In this document: positions 23,833-36,892 of the stretch, in pieces
Position numbering within the stretch: position 1 is the first letter of the stretch
Layout of the letters: each line of letters begins with the position of its first letter
The notes under the pieces: generated by a model
Databases searched by the model: none
Told to the model about the DNA's origin: nothing
Seen by the model: the letters and a program-made list of their open reading frames with translations, nothing else
Assembly (NCBI GenBank): GCA_946807835.1
Contig: OX327686.1
Location: forward strand, 10,726,001-10,790,000
From: Ailanthus altissimus
Taxonomy: Eukaryota; Streptophyta; Magnoliopsida; Sapindales; Simaroubaceae
DNA: 64,000 nucleotides
Direction: 5' to 3'
Position numbers and translations under genes: made by a program

Positions 23833-24409
23833 GGAAAGACCGATGTGACTTGACTAAAATCGTATTGAAAAGATGGATCAACGTATAACATTATCTCATA
23901 ATGGTACACAATTTAATCTGATTAAGAGAGATTACTAAATTCAATTCTCATCGCATGAGACTATGATTCTTAATCACACATTTGTTTTGTGCAAACACAA
24001 TTAACCCCTATAAATAGGGCTCTCATTGTGGTTACCTGCACAAACAAATGGGTCATAATATTTTATCATATTCATAACAATTATAAATTGTAAAAAATAA
24101 ACCATGTATTTTTAAACTCCTAAAATATAAATATTTAGAGTAACTGACGTAATTACGACTTTCATAGGTTTCAGGAACTGCGACATTGAAGGCCTATCCT
24201 TCGGTGTTGCAAAACTAACCTAAACATGCTGCGGTGCTAAGGCCTCTACCCTAGTGCCACGACACTTAGCCTACAACGTTGCGGTATCCCTTTCAGCTAC
24301 ATGTCGATTATGAAATTTTCAACACTTGAAATACATAATTAATAGCACTGGGATATAAAATTACGCCATGTACTCTCTAAATCTAAGCATAAATATCACA
24401 CAACATAAT
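23833..24409 (-). other. Copia-2 leader
   Basis: Non-coding region between gag and the primer binding site. It includes a GC-richer block at 24170-24310 with GTTGCAAAACTAACC, TGCTGCGGTGCTAAGGC, CTAGTGCCACGACAC and CAACGTTGCGGTATCCC, the counterpart of the word array in the Copia-1 leader. No open frame of interest. Confidence 0.6.
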
Positions 24410-24421
24410 GCTCTAATATAA
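24410..24421 (-). promoter_or_regulatory. Copia-2 primer binding site (initiator tRNA-Met type)
   Basis: On the minus strand TTATATTAGAGC, a decayed form of TGGTATCAGAGC, lies about 11 bases downstream of the 5' LTR end at 24433. It fixes the orientation of the element. Confidence 0.65.
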
Positions 24422-24432
24422 CTTTTTTTGGG

Positions 24433-27400
24433 TGTTATGTACGTGTGTGCCATGCTACAAGTAAAAATCTGCATTTTAAACAATATAAAAATGGCATGTC
24501 TTACATGAAATTTCTCACAACATAATAAATATACACACATCACAATCTCATTACTCTAAGGATATTAGGTGATAGAACCTGTCCCGAGATCCTCTATGTA
24601 GATTCTGGTGTGCCCCGCCAATTACCCCAACAGAAGTTCCTCAGAGTCTAACTATCCAAATTGAGAAATTTCGAGAGGCAAACCCTTTTTAATTCTTGCT
24701 ATTACTAACTAAATTCTAGAATATCCGTGAAGATAATTAATTAAATTTTTTTAAAAAATGGATAAAGTTTCCTCTGTTTTTCTAAAAATTCTACAATAAA
24801 ACCACACTTTTATTTAAAATAGTTTTCTCAACTTCCAAATAGAACCTCCAGTCCTTCCAAAATTAAATCCAACACCACATAACAATTTCATTCCAATCAC
24901 AAGATTAACATACTGATGAAAAGTAAAAACTGTTACTGTATTACCGAAACTATTTGTTGTTTGTTCGAAACATATGTACAATATGCACAAAGTCTATAAT
25001 TACTATGCAAAAAACAAAAAGGTGCTACTCAGTACATTTACATTTATAAAATGATCGTCAGTCTTGGCCTACTAATCTGCTGTAAGAGAACCAGCAACCT
25101 GTGCACCAAGGCCTGTACTTGGAGGGGGGTTCAGAAAACATAAAACACAAAACGGGTAAGCTAAAAGAGCTCAGTGAGTGCATTTAAATTTTTTAGTAAA
25201 AATAAGATTCTATATAAGTATTAAAATTTAAAAACTACCAGAAACATGCTTTTAAAACTATTATAGAATTGTAAAATAGTTTCTAAAGGTCATATGTTAA
25301 TAAAATTTTACCAAGCGATTTTTATTAATAATTTCTATAAATAATTACCAGAATCTGTAAAACATAGTAACTAACATGTACTTATATAAATATATGATAT
25401 GCGTTCGTTAACTCAAAAACTACTAAAACCCTCATTGGACCATTTTTTTTCTAAACTATACCAATGGTAACCTTAAAGCTCTATACTCACGTAGAGACTA
25501 AACTAGCACCGCACAACGTGAGTAGGTCACAAGGCATCCAAACTAGCAACACTTACTATGACATCTAAAGACATCTCATTGACTATGTAGTGAAATTCTA
25601 CGTCGTCTAGATATAGCGAGACAATACTCCGTACACATAGAGCGGCTTACATGACTCAAAAACCTGGCTTTTCAGAGTTAATTACTTACCCCCCAATACT
25701 TGCCCATGCATACGGGATATACCAGTCGGGTCTTAAACTATCACCACAGTGTAATCTGAGGGTACTAATGGCCTTTGAAAATTAATTTAATAATTTTAAA
25801 GATTGTTTCTCAAACTAAACATAGAAATTCATAATTATAATAATATACCAAAAACTGTAAATCATGCTTATGCATTAAAAATCACATAAAATATAGAACT
25901 CCAATATACTGAAATATATTAAACGAAAGATAAACAATTACAAATTTCCACTTACCAAATGCTCTAAGCTAAATTCTTCTCTGAAAATATTCCTTCTTTT
26001 ACCGCTCTCGATTTTCTTCACCTACATGCCACAATTGACATTTAAAACCTTTACTAATGCTAAAATTACACTTAAACTAGTAAGCACCCTAATTGGAGTA
26101 CAATGCCTGGATGGACTCCACTTTTCATTTTCATTTTCATAGTCATTCAATTTCTTTAATTCATTATCTGAAGTCATAAATTTACTTAACATTCTATAAA
26201 TTTGGTTGGACATAATTGCCATTCATCTTACCAAGAATGGACAATTATGTCCTATTTTCTTTATTTTTGATTTTTCATCATCCATATGCATCCAATTAGC
26301 ACAAGAAATCATTCATACACAACAATTGAACCAAAACACAACTTAAACCCTAAAATTCGTAAAGTGGCCGAAATTACCCTTCTCACCCAGCACAATTCTT
26401 TTCTAAAATTCTTATTCTAATGGCATTCAATTCATGTCAATTTGATTCTAATGCCTTAATAATATTCAATTGAAGTCTCTTCATCAAAATCACTCCAAAA
26501 CCTAATTCATACCTTATTAATTCCTTTAGTTTGGTGTCTCATTTGAGCTTTACACTTGAATTCAACTCAAATCTAAATCAATAATTCAAACAAAGACATT
26601 AATTGAAGTAATATTGAAAAATTATATACCACCACAACTAAATAATATTTTTCTTATCTCTTTTCCTTAGGTTTTCACTAATGTAAGCTTCAATTGATCT
26701 TAAGATTTTGTATTTGGCTTGATTTTAGCTTGAACATGCATGAAAAATCATGAAAAGCTTGAATTTTACTGCTAGAAAAGGTTCCTTTCACTTGGCTGAA
26801 TACTCTCCTCTTTTACTCTCATAAGTTTTGCTTTTCAATTTGCCAAATTTCTACACACTTTCACCTTTTATAGTGCTATTCCAAAAGTCCAACTTACCTC
26901 TCAACTAACTCTAAAATTGTAAAATACTATTGGTTAGAAATAGGGGTATTTAATTGTTTCCTTTCTAATTATTTGGTTAAAATAATCAAAGGAACTAAAC
27001 TAGGCTTCTAACTTGGCAATCCATAAGTTTGTCTCTAATTAGTCTATTTTCTAACATATGTGAAATTGAAATTTTCTTTTTCAAGCCAATAGAAAAAAAT
27101 TCAAAAATATTCCATAACCGTCCAATTCCCCAATCGACTGTGAAATTATCAATTTAGGTTTAATACCTCTCACACGTACTATTAAAACAACTTCTAATAG
27201 GGTTAAAATTGGAAAACCCTACGGTTTTTTTATCGCTTTATTCTGAAATTTGGGTATCTACACTATTAATAGTAACCGAGTTACATTATGAGACTCACCC
27301 TTGAAGTGTACTTTGATAAATTCTAGTTAGGGACGTGGAGGGCTTCTTCAAGCTAGAATGGTAGCTTTCCTTTTTTAGAAGAAATACTGAAGCAACTCTT

Positions 27401-29380
27401 ACTTCAAAATTATCTCTTGAAATTTATCAATCTAATAAATTGCTTTTATTTATGCTAACTCTTAACACATTAAAAAACATTCAAAAATTGAATTCTCAAC
27501 TCCTGCATTGCTTAATTGAATTAGGCCACTTTATATAGGATTTGTTGCCACTTATTTTAACGAATCATAAATGACTCAAATGCTATTTGTCCAAGGTTGA
27601 CAAAGCATGAATAATGCTTAGTCATAATGGTCGATCTGTTGGCAATTGGTGGAGCAAATTGGTGGCATTGTAATTGTTAATGCCTTAAAAGAAGGTCGGC
27701 TATTTGATCAAAAATTAAATCAAATTCAATCTCTTCAATTTGCCTACAAACAATAGAAATGCAACAAGTTTACATTTGCTTTCATTTCATCCAATGAAAA
27801 AGCAACAATTGGCCGATTCATTTACTTCATCGAATAAACAAATTCATTTGATTAAGTATAATAGCCGAATAATAATGTAATGAAACAACAATTGTTTCAT
27901 TCATTTATCTACCAATTTTTAATTTAGTACCCATACATATTATTGGCACAATTTGATGCATACACTAGGTAGATAAAAGTCTTTTTTGACATAATTTTAG
28001 GCTTAACACTTAAACCTTAAATACTTCCGAGAGATCCTGAAATAAATAAATGGCTAATTAATTTAATTTAAAGAAAATAATAATTTTTTTATTTAAATGG
28101 TAGCTATATCTACCAATGCTAAATTTGGTACTCATGCCAATTATTAGCACAATTTGAGACATATAAAAGTGTTAAGTCTCACTTGACACAATTTTAGGTT
28201 TAACACTTAAACCTGAGCTACTCCCCGAGAGACCTTGAAATAAATTCATATTTTTTAAAAACTTCTCAGATCGAACAATTTAATCCGATACGCTACCCAA
28301 GTACTCAACACGTACACTTCATATAGTGAGACTCCCTAGGTTCACACTTAATTTGTCTTAGAGAACATTTCTGTAAGTTCATAACTGATGCCCTCCCACA
28401 CACGTTATAGATAATGAAAAATGAAAAACTAAACTATACAAGTTGAGGTTAATCCATATTCGTATAATCCTTCCATCATTAATATCCTGGAAGAGTAGAG
28501 ACATAGATCAACACCGTCAAGTCCCCTATTGCTCAACTATAAACTAATATCTATGATTCATATTCTGATAAATAATATTCACAAACTCTTTTATGATGTT
28601 GTTTATACCATAGGAAACTCTTTCTCGAGTTTAATGCTTATGGCCATAAGACTTCTTAGAATACAACCTTAGAGCATCTGGATATTTGACTCACTCATAT
28701 AAGCTGATGGATCCAATCTCTACACATACCAAACTTTATAAGCCCCAACGACATGCAGCGATCAGACCATGAAAGGTCTCTGACATGTGTGAAACCAAAG
28801 TATGATGGATCACTCAAAAGCCTACCATGGTGCTCATGTCAAGGGACCACGAAAACTACTCAACTCGAGAAGACCTTTAATTGACGATTTTATGGGATAT
28901 CCATTGGAGGTCTTCATTGAGTCTAGCTCAATATCCAGTCCTCACATATACCTGTTCATCTATACGAGCTTCTACTAAGCTCATGGCCTGGTAAGATTAA
29001 CCATCTGGACAATCCAAATATAGGTATACACTGATCTATATTAATCAGTTCCATTCAATAGACCCTATATCAGTGAAAATAGATCAAGAACATATAATTC
29101 GAGAACATACTTGCGCAATGACATTTCCTAGCAACTCTTGTAACTATTTATAACTATGTCATTATTAGTATATTCCCAGGTCTTTGTCCCATTTCAGACA
29201 AGGTTCTAACTCCTTAAACCTGATCTAAACTCCTTCAAATCAATATAATGTCCAAAATGTTACAAGCATTTTATCTTATAAAAATAATTAGCGATTTACT
29301 GAAATATTTATTTATTATATAAATATGAAATTATAATCTTCATACAAAATTGGGATGATACTTGAGCATAAATCCCAACA
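24433..29380 (-). repeat. Copia-2 5' LTR, split by a nested LTR (pieces 24433-24569 and 27263-29380)
   Basis: The piece 24433-24569 matches 17417-17555 (TGTTATGTACGTGTGTGCCATGC against TGTTGTATGCATGTGTGCTATAC, shown here only to the first bases). The piece 27263-29380 matches 17555-19587 and ends AAATCCCAACA. The interruption lies in the word CTCATTACTCTAA...ATTAGG. The combined length of about 2.2 kb equals the 3' LTR. Confidence 0.86.
24570..27262 (-). mobile_element. Nested LTR beginning TGTAGATACCC, probably Ty3/gypsy solo LTR
   Basis: On the minus strand it starts TGTAGATACCCAAATTTCAG and ends GGTTCTATCA, with TG/CA ends; the length is about 2.69 kb. It interrupts the Copia-2 5' LTR. 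It contains no gag-pol. A purine/pyrimidine-rich stretch TTGGAGGGGGGTTCAGAAAA lies at 25120. Its start resembles long LTRs of some plant Ty3/gypsy elements, but I could not assign a lineage. TATTA is present on both sides (24563-24567 and 27264-27268) as a possible target duplication, not exactly adjacent to the TG/CA ends. Small open frames (for example 26022-26222) are not supported as genes. Confidence 0.65.
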
Positions 29381-29385
29381 TGTTG

Positions 29386-30583
29386 ATATAGGATGTTAGT
29401 GTTAGTTTTTGCTATTAGTTTGTTTTTGAAGAAAAATTCATCTGACTTCATGAATGGCGTAAGTAAAAGGTTCATTTTTAGACTCTTAAGATACATTTTA
29501 GATCTAGAATAGCAGAGTAAAGAGTATATTTTTAAACTTTTGAAACACATTCTAACTGACTTGTTATATTTATTATTATTATTATTATTTCATTTCATGA
29601 ACATTTATTTATTGCATGTGTTCTTGGTAACTCTTGTGTAAATGAGTTTGCTTTGCTATTAAAGTATGATTTCAAAATTGTTTGGTTTAAGTCACTTTTT
29701 CTATCTAGGATACTAAAAAAAGACTTTTAAAATTATTTCTTGAGCATAATATTAAGCCATGTGGTAAGATGGATGATTCAATGTATATAGTCAATATATT
29801 TTTCATGTTTAAGTATACATCTTTTTAATTTCACACATCTTTTATGAATAAATAGAGAGGTTTGAAAAAATAACTTACAAACTTTAATTGATATTTTGAA
29901 TTGGTTAATTTTTGTTTAGAATAACATTATTCGGATTAGGGAATGATTTGGTTGTTTAGCAGAAGGATGATTCAAAGTAAAATTTCAAATTGTATAAAAA
30001 GAATTTTTGTGACAAATTGTTCTTATTTTGTAATGCTTCCTTATGTTCTTCATCTAAAAAAAAAAGAGTCAATTCAGTTCAATAAAATTTTCGTTCAATT
30101 TTAGAAGACAAATCTTTAGGAAGCAGTTTTTCTCACCAAAGCTTTACTTGTAATATTCATATAAAGTAATGTAACTTTAAAGCTAGCGAGTGGCAAGAAT
30201 AATGTAACTTTAAACAATTAATTTTTTTTATCTTTAGATCAATGTTAATTTATCTATCTATCCTAAAATGTGACATTTGTTAAGTGCTTATCTATTTTTC
30301 AACTCCATGAGTGAAATTCTAGCCTTTTAAATAGTTATTCAATTGAGAGGATATGGAATTAAGGCTTTTTACTTGGAGAAATTTTTTAAGGCTATATATA
30401 TTGTAGTTTATGGTAAAAGGGTTTTGGCTTAATTCATACATACAGTTTTGGAAGTTATTATTGAAATAATCTTAATAGCAATTGTAATCTTGAACTGACA
30501 TTTTGTTTGAAATACTTAGGTAGTGTTCAAATTTTACTTATGCTTACATTGCTAGGGATTAGCAATAAGCTGGTAGAGGGGTG
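29386..30583 (+). other. No gene; probable 3' untranslated region of Athila-1
   Basis: AT-rich, with a TTATTATTATTATTATTATT run at 29569-29589. It continues the Athila sequence interrupted by Copia-2 (…GTAGTTGTGTTG joined to ATATAGGATGTTAGTG). It ends with TTGCTAGGGATTAGCAATAA and the purine-rich run AGCTGGTAGAGGGGTG at 30568-30583, a polypurine tract directly before an LTR-like TGATGAACAC. No protein match was seen. Confidence 0.5.
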
Positions 30584-31966
30584 TGATGAACACTTAACAT
30601 TACACATTTAATAAGGGTTTTTCATCATCATTTTGCATTACTAATGTAATTAACCTCTCTAACTTGAGTTTATTTTTAATATTGTACCTAATTAAGTTCT
30701 TAAATATTTTAGTGTAAGTTCGATAAATTGGACATAACTTTCTACCAAGGAATCAAATTAAAGTAATTCTTAAACATATAAAGAGTAATTTTATATACAA
30801 CAATATTTGATTTTATATACATTTTTTAATTTGAACATTTTGAGGATGAAAAGTGGCTTAGAAGGGGACACATCTGCAGTGTAGGCCTAGTCTGAGCAGA
30901 CTTTAGTATTTAGCATTAAGAAATAAGTATTCAATACGTATGTTCATGTCCATTCTAGAAAGCTTAAACAAATATCTACAATTGTACTATATGTGAATCC
31001 AATTAGGCTGTTTTCGGTGACAAGTTCGCAGATCAAGTTTGGCACATAAAATAAGTCTTAAATTATCAACAATCCATCAAAGTGTTGGCCTCCTTTTTTG
31101 ACTTATGCCCTTTATGTTTTTCTATAAATAGGCAACTTCTCTATGTCTAAGGGGGCTAGATTAGAGCTTGAGAAGAGGTAGATTTTTAGTTTGAATACCT
31201 TTATTTCGTATTCTCTCTTTTGTAGTATTAATTTCTTTCAACTATTAGCTTAAAGTTCATGTTATCTCTTCTTGTATTTCTTTCTTTTAATTGCATTATG
31301 ATTGTTTAATTTTTATTTTGTTAAGGTTAAAGGATGAAACTCTTGATAAGATAATAAGATATACTTAAACTCTTAATTTAGAATTTAATATTACATTCTT
31401 AAGATAATAAAATTTATATAGGTGTATTTTTGTTTTTTTGCAATATTGATACCATCTTTGTAAAATGGTATAACTTGATTTATTATCGAAAATTCTTATA
31501 GTTGGCACAATAAATCCTTGAACCCATTTACAAGATTTGGTATAAATACCATATCATGTAACGTGAGAGTCTTGATTTATTGTAGACAAGTATAATGATT
31601 GGCATAATAAACACTTAAACCCATTTACAAGATGTGACGTATGATAATTAAAATAAATGAATACAAATTAATATATAAATTGGGACAAAACCATATTTGT
31701 CATATCTTCCAATTGAAACTTCCTTTATATGAGAATTTTAATTGAGTTATAAAAGAGATTGAATGTATCTTATTTCATATCCCAAGAGTGAATCCCCTAA
31801 ACTTAGTATTAATTTTAATTGATTATTTATATCATTATCTGTATCTTTACTGCTTTATTTCTTTTGAGATTATTTATACTTTTATAACTTTAATTCTCTT
31901 CCCTGTAGATCGACCATGTTCTTACCCCTGCACTTGAGAATAAACTCTTATATTTTGGACGTATCA
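30584..31966 (+). repeat. LTR of a Ty3/gypsy element, probably Athila-1 3' LTR
   Basis: Starts TGATGAACACTTAACATTAC directly after a polypurine run and ends TTTGGACGTATCA; 1383 bp, close to the 1388-bp solo LTR at 40690-42077 that has the same TGAT...ATCA style of ends. It contains a TATA-like TCTATAAATAGG at 31121 followed by a transcript-leader-like region, and the block CCCTGTAGATCGACC near 31900 that is typical of the end of Athila/Tat LTRs. The polypurine tract on the left shows it is a 3' LTR. Confidence 0.65.
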
Positions 31967-34900
31967 GATGCCAAAGGATCAATTACCTATATGATGATTC
32001 ATCGGTGGGCACTATTCAAATGGTAGAGACTATTGTTAATAAAGTCTTCATTGATCCTAGAAGCTTAATGGACATCATTTTTAAGGAACCATTGATGACT
32101 TTTGCATTAAATACTTAAAAGTGGAGAGAACTTATACTCTACTATATAGCTTTAAAGACAATTATGTGATGCCTTTAGGATGGTTACACTACCTAAGCCA
32201 TTGGAGGAGAACCCATATACCAAGATATGATGGTTAGCTTTATGGTGGTAAAAAGGTTGCTCTCATACAAGATTTTCATTGAAAGTACTTTCACTAGGAA
32301 TTCAAATGCAATAACGTCCATCTATTACTTAAAGTTAAAATTCCTTGTGGAAGAAAAAGTAAGAGTGATCTTGATGGATCAAAAGATAATGAGGAGCTAC
32401 TATCTGAACTCATCTAAAAGGAAATTTTTTATCACCTCAATGAACTCGAGGGAGGAAGAGAAGTTTAAGCTACAGGTCAGTAAGGGACCTGGTTGAAGTA
32501 TAAGTAAAAGAAGAATCCTTGAGAAGCTAGTTAAAATTAGGTCTAGACCAGACCCAGATAATTAAAGAGTTAAGTTATCTTCTAAAGGAGTTCTTTAATA
32601 TATTTACTTATACCTAATGATATTTCGAGCATCGACTTATTGCTAATCTCTCAAATGCTGGCTATTAGCCTTACTTTAGTCCAACTAAATAAAAGATGAG
32701 GTATATTTAATTGTAAGACGAACTAAGTTGTGGTAGTTGAGGTCAAAAAATTGTTATCGTTTGCATTTATTCGGGAAGTTAACTACCTCAAATGGCTGGT
32801 AATAGTTTGATGGTAAAGAAGGCCAATGGGAAGTGGCACACGTGTGTGGATTTACTAACCTTAACAAGACCTATCTTAAGGATCATTTTCCATTATTGAA
32901 GATTGATCAATTAGTGAACTCGATGGTTGAACACACACCCCTCAACCTCATGGATACATTCTCGGGTTATTACTAGATTAATATGTTTACTCCAGGCATG
33001 GAGAATAACCCATTCATCATTCACTAGGGAAATTATTGCTACAACATCATACCTTTTATTTTAAAGAAAGCAAGGGAAACTTATCAAATATTGGTGAACA
33101 AATTATTCAAACCTTTAATAGAAAGGCCATGAAGGTATATATGGATGACATGATAAATAAGTCCCTAGTCTCAAGGAAGCATGTTGAAGACCCTTAAGAA
33201 GACATTTAAAAATATAAAGAATAATAAGATGAATTCAAACCCTGAGAAATTTTTATTCGAGGTGGAGTCAAAAATGTTCTTGGGTTTTATAGTAAGTCAA
33301 AGAAGTATAAAAGCCAACCTTTATAAGGTTAAAGCGAAAATAGAGATGAAGTTCCTGAATATGGTGGAGAAGATCTATAGAATGAAGGGAGGTTCGCCAC
33401 CTTAAGTAGGTTTCTACTTAAAGTTATTAACAAGTGCTTTTGAATTTTTTTTCAAATGATTAAGCGGCGAGAGAAGACGAGGTAGACTCTACAGTGTGAA
33501 TAAGTATTCCAACAACTAAAAGATTTACTTAGCTCAATCAATAAATGTTGTTTTCCAGAGAACCAATGAGTATTATAAATTTACTTAGGCATTTTATAAT
33601 ACAATGTTAGTTTAGTTTCGTGAAGAAAGAATATAGGGCTAAGAGGCACATTTACTTTATTAATAAGGTTTTCATCGATCCTTGGACAAGATTTCCCTCA
33701 ACTGAGAAGTTAACTGGTGCTAATTATGTTAGGCAGAAAGTTAAGGCCATACTTCCAAGCTCATATAATAACAGTGTTGACAAATCAACCCCTTAAATAA
33801 TTTTTACATAACTCAATATGCAATTAAGTGGTGTACTATGGTCAAGGACATGGCACTTATAAACGTTATGGCAAAGTGCACCTATAGAGAGTACATCGAG
33901 TTAATAGAAGAGCCAACTGAGCGGTTCAAGGGTGGGACTTTACCAATGTAGACCCTATATATAGATGGAGCACTTAATTCTCAAGGATGCAGGGCAAAGG
34001 ATCTTTTTATTAGCCTAGAAGGTAATGAGGTTGGGTTTACGACCAAGTTTGGATTTAAAGCATCAAATATTGAGATCAAGTACGAAGCCTTCTTAGTAGC
34101 CTTAGAGTGGCAAAAGCTTTAAGACCTAAAAATATTCTAGTAAGAAGTGACTCTTAGTTGGTGGTGAACTAATCAAAGTAGGACTTTAAAGCTCAAAGCA
34201 AGAACTTGGTGACTTATCTGCAAAAAGTAAGGGAATTAATGGCTCAATTTGAAGAAGTGAAAATTCAGCAGATTCTATAATGTGAAAATCATAAGGTGAA
34301 TATCCTTGCTAGACTATCTTTAATAAAAAATGCCAAAAAAATTTTGATCAGTTAACTTAGAGTTATTCTTTATACCCAGCATTCAAACAGAAGCAGAGGA
34401 AATTCTCAGCATCTATTACTTACCATGCTAGATTGACTTGATAAAAAATATAGAAAATAAAGAACTAACCTTAGATAAGCATGATGCTCAACAACTCAGA
34501 TATACCTCGATATATTACACGGTCGTTAACGGAACCCTTTATTATTGAGGACACTCCTTCCCATATCTGAGATGCCTGAGCCTTGAGAATACTAACTATG
34601 TACTTTGGAAAATCCATGAAAGGGTTTGTGGGAATCATACGGGTCCAGAAGGTTTAGAATAGAAGGTCCTCGAGCAGGATTTTTATTAGTAATAGTGTAG
34701 TGAGACACAAAAAAACCTTTTCTAAAAGTGTAATGCTTGCCAGAGGCATACTGAACTCATACACTCACCTCTAAAGTTTGAAGGTGATGTTAAGCCCATG
34801 GCCTTTTGCAAAATGAGGGTTTGATTTGATTGATCCTTTACCTCGGGATCGAATTCAGTGAAATATGTTGTGGTTATAATCGATTATTTCACCAAGTAGG

Positions 34901-35650
34901 TGAAAGTAAGATCCTTAATGAAGATCACTAAGAAGAAAACCACCGAATTTATATGGAGGAATATTTTTTATTGGTTTAGAGTTCCACACGCCATCATAAC
35001 TGACAACAGTAAGAAATTTAGAGTTCTAGGATTTCTAGCCATATTTTCTCTATACAACTTAAGTTTGTCGCATTTGTCTACCCAAAGTCTAATGGGAAAT
35101 GGAGTCCCTAAATAAGTAAATCAAGAAGCTGCTATAAAAGAAGTTAGATGAGAGAAAATAAGCTTGGTTTGCTAACTTGCCTGAGGTTTTATAGGCCTTC
35201 ATAACCACAAGCAAGACTGTAACCCAAGTAATGCCCTTCTTGTTTGCTTTCAATTGTAAAGTTGTCATTCTAGACTAGATTGGGGTGCCAACTTACCGTA
35301 TTCTATATTCAATAAAAAAAAGAATGAGAATCTCCAAAAAGGAGACCTAGATCTTGTCGAGTAACAATGAGAACCAGCAAGGATTAGAAGGGCTGCTTAC
35401 CAACAAAGGATTTCTTAGTAATATAACAAAAAGGTGTGAGATTGTGAGTTTAAAAAGTGATCTAGTCTTAAGGAAAATGTTACTAAACACTAAAGATCCT
35501 ACTGAGGGAGTTTTCAACCCTAACTAAGAGGGGCCTTACAAAGTCCTTAGGAGAATAAAACCATAAATCTATGAACTTAAATACTTGGATGGTTGTGTTA
35601 TCATAAAACCCTGAAACGCCAAGCTCTTAAAGGTATATTTTTATTATAAC
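31967..35650 (+). pseudogene. Tat-type Ty3/gypsy pol, degenerate
   Basis: The order is protease, reverse transcriptase, RNase H, integrase. Protease region 31980-32480 (ITSIYYLKLKFLVEEKVRVI in an open frame, matching the Tat 'STYHLKMKFPTEEGVG' block). Reverse transcriptase 32840-33400: WIYXP, KDHFPLLKIDQLVNSMV, AMKVYMDDMINKS (YMDD intact) and MNSNPEKFLFEVESKMFLGF. RNase H (Tat elements have a second, archaeal-type domain): FGFKASNIEIKYEAF and LVRSDSXLVVN near 34050-34160. Integrase 34730-35130: CQRHTELIH, YFTKXVKVRSLMKITKKKTT, PHAIITDNSKKFR. The C-terminus reads NTKDPTEGVFNPN and YKVLRRIKP near 35490-35570. Stops and frameshifts throughout; the gag and 5' LTR are missing. Confidence 0.85.
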
Positions 35651-36892
35651 TTTTCTTAAGTCTTTATTTTGGTCTTCAAATGTAACTCTTTAGTGAAATT
35701 TCATTTCTTTTATTATAATCTCTGAGCACTGAATAATGTTTGGATGTTATTTTAATTCAAGGTCAATTCATGTTTCAAAGTCTATTCTCAGAAAGATATT
35801 TTCTGTTTATATTATCTCAAGACTGAATACTAAAATGATTTCGAGTCCACATTTGAAGATTGCTTTAATAATAAAATGCATCCAAATAAAACAACGAGAG
35901 TGCAGATACTTGAATATAGAGCTCATTCAAATTGGACAACTTGGGAGAAATGCGACATGCCTAAAAAAGATCAATGTTCTTATTTTGAGAACTTGAATAC
36001 GATTGAAGAGTTTCTAAAGTCATTGGTAAGTGGATGAGAACTCTCAAGAACTATTAGCTCATTTAATAGCAATAATCTGACAACCATTAGACAAGATCAG
36101 ATCTTACATATCATAAGATTCCACTAAAAACTTATGACTACAAGTTTGTTAATGAGTTTTTGACCCAAAAAGTTCATAAAAGACTTTTTATGTGTCAATT
36201 CCCATTTAAGACACTTGAGGATACCTCTCCAATACTTGTTATCTAAATCTCTTAGTTGTAGGAATAACCTTAAGTACTCATCACATCTAAGGTTAACATA
36301 GAAGAAGTATTCTTTCTATACTTATAAAATATTTGGATTTGGATAAGAGTTACAATCTACTAAGGGATAGCTTTATCTTTTATGCCTTATATTTATTTAA
36401 CTTTGTCCCACACTATGAAATTTTTTCTTAAGTTCTTATTTTTGGTTTCTTCAAAAGACAACCCTTGCCTAAACTAGCTGAGAAGTATAAAATTTTACCA
36501 CATTTAGAAAAAAAAATTCATCCTTAGAAAATTTTTTTACTAAGCTAAAAATTCCTACTTTAGTAATAGCATACGATCTTGGAATCTTTATATGATTAGT
36601 CATTGATGATTACAAATCATTTCATTCATTTATAAAATACTATAAGTTCATTAGAATTAATTTTAAATGGCAAAATGACCCATTTAAAATAAGAAAGAAA
36701 AAGAGAGGTTAATCTTCATCAAGAGGCAGTTAAGTCTCCTTATCCCTAATTCCTTCCTGGATGATAAAGCGACCTTCGATGATTCGATAGTCAGAGGAGC
36801 AGCTGTAACTAAAATGCTTGAGGCAGTATGGGAGGGCCTGAGTATTGAGAGTAGACTTTTTAGTAGTTAGCTTTGGGGCAGGCTCAAAATGG
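35651..36892 (+). other. No gene; downstream remnant of the Tat element
   Basis: AT-rich sequence after the Tat integrase. An 86-codon frame at 35736-35996 has no recognised similarity. A GC-richer patch with AGTCTCCTTATCCCTAATTC near 36730 shows no domain. No LTR boundary could be fixed. Confidence 0.35.

Larger units (their letters stand above)
17417..29380 (-). mobile_element. Copia-2: Ty1/copia element with both LTRs, 5' LTR split by another LTR
   Basis: Read on the minus strand: 5' LTR (29380 to 24433), primer binding site (24421-24410), leader, gag, protease, integrase, reverse transcriptase, RNase H, polypurine tract, 3' LTR (19587 to 17417). TGTTG lies at 17411-17415 and at 29381-29385, a likely 5-bp target duplication with one extra G on the left. 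Order of pol domains (integrase before reverse transcriptase) defines it as Ty1/copia. All frames are broken by stops, so it is not autonomous. Its LTRs are homologous to LTRs A-C and Copia-1. Confidence 0.9.
7116..31966 (+). mobile_element. Athila-type Ty3/gypsy element 1, heavily interrupted
   Basis: The plus-strand order is: unclear 5' part (7116-7700), protease-RT linker and reverse transcriptase (7700-8687), Copia-1 insertion, RNase H and integrase (13743-15540), spacer, LOG-like pseudogene (16594-17245), the Athila-type 3' sequence GAGGACAATGT near 17380, Copia-2 insertion (17417-29380), a 3' untranslated stretch (29386-30570), a polypurine-like run AGCTGGTAGAGGGGTG, and an LTR-like block 30584-31966. 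Removing the two copia elements restores co-linear Athila order. The 5' LTR was not found. Assigning 30584-31966 as the 3' LTR of this same element is inference; it could belong to another Ty3 element. Confidence 0.55.
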
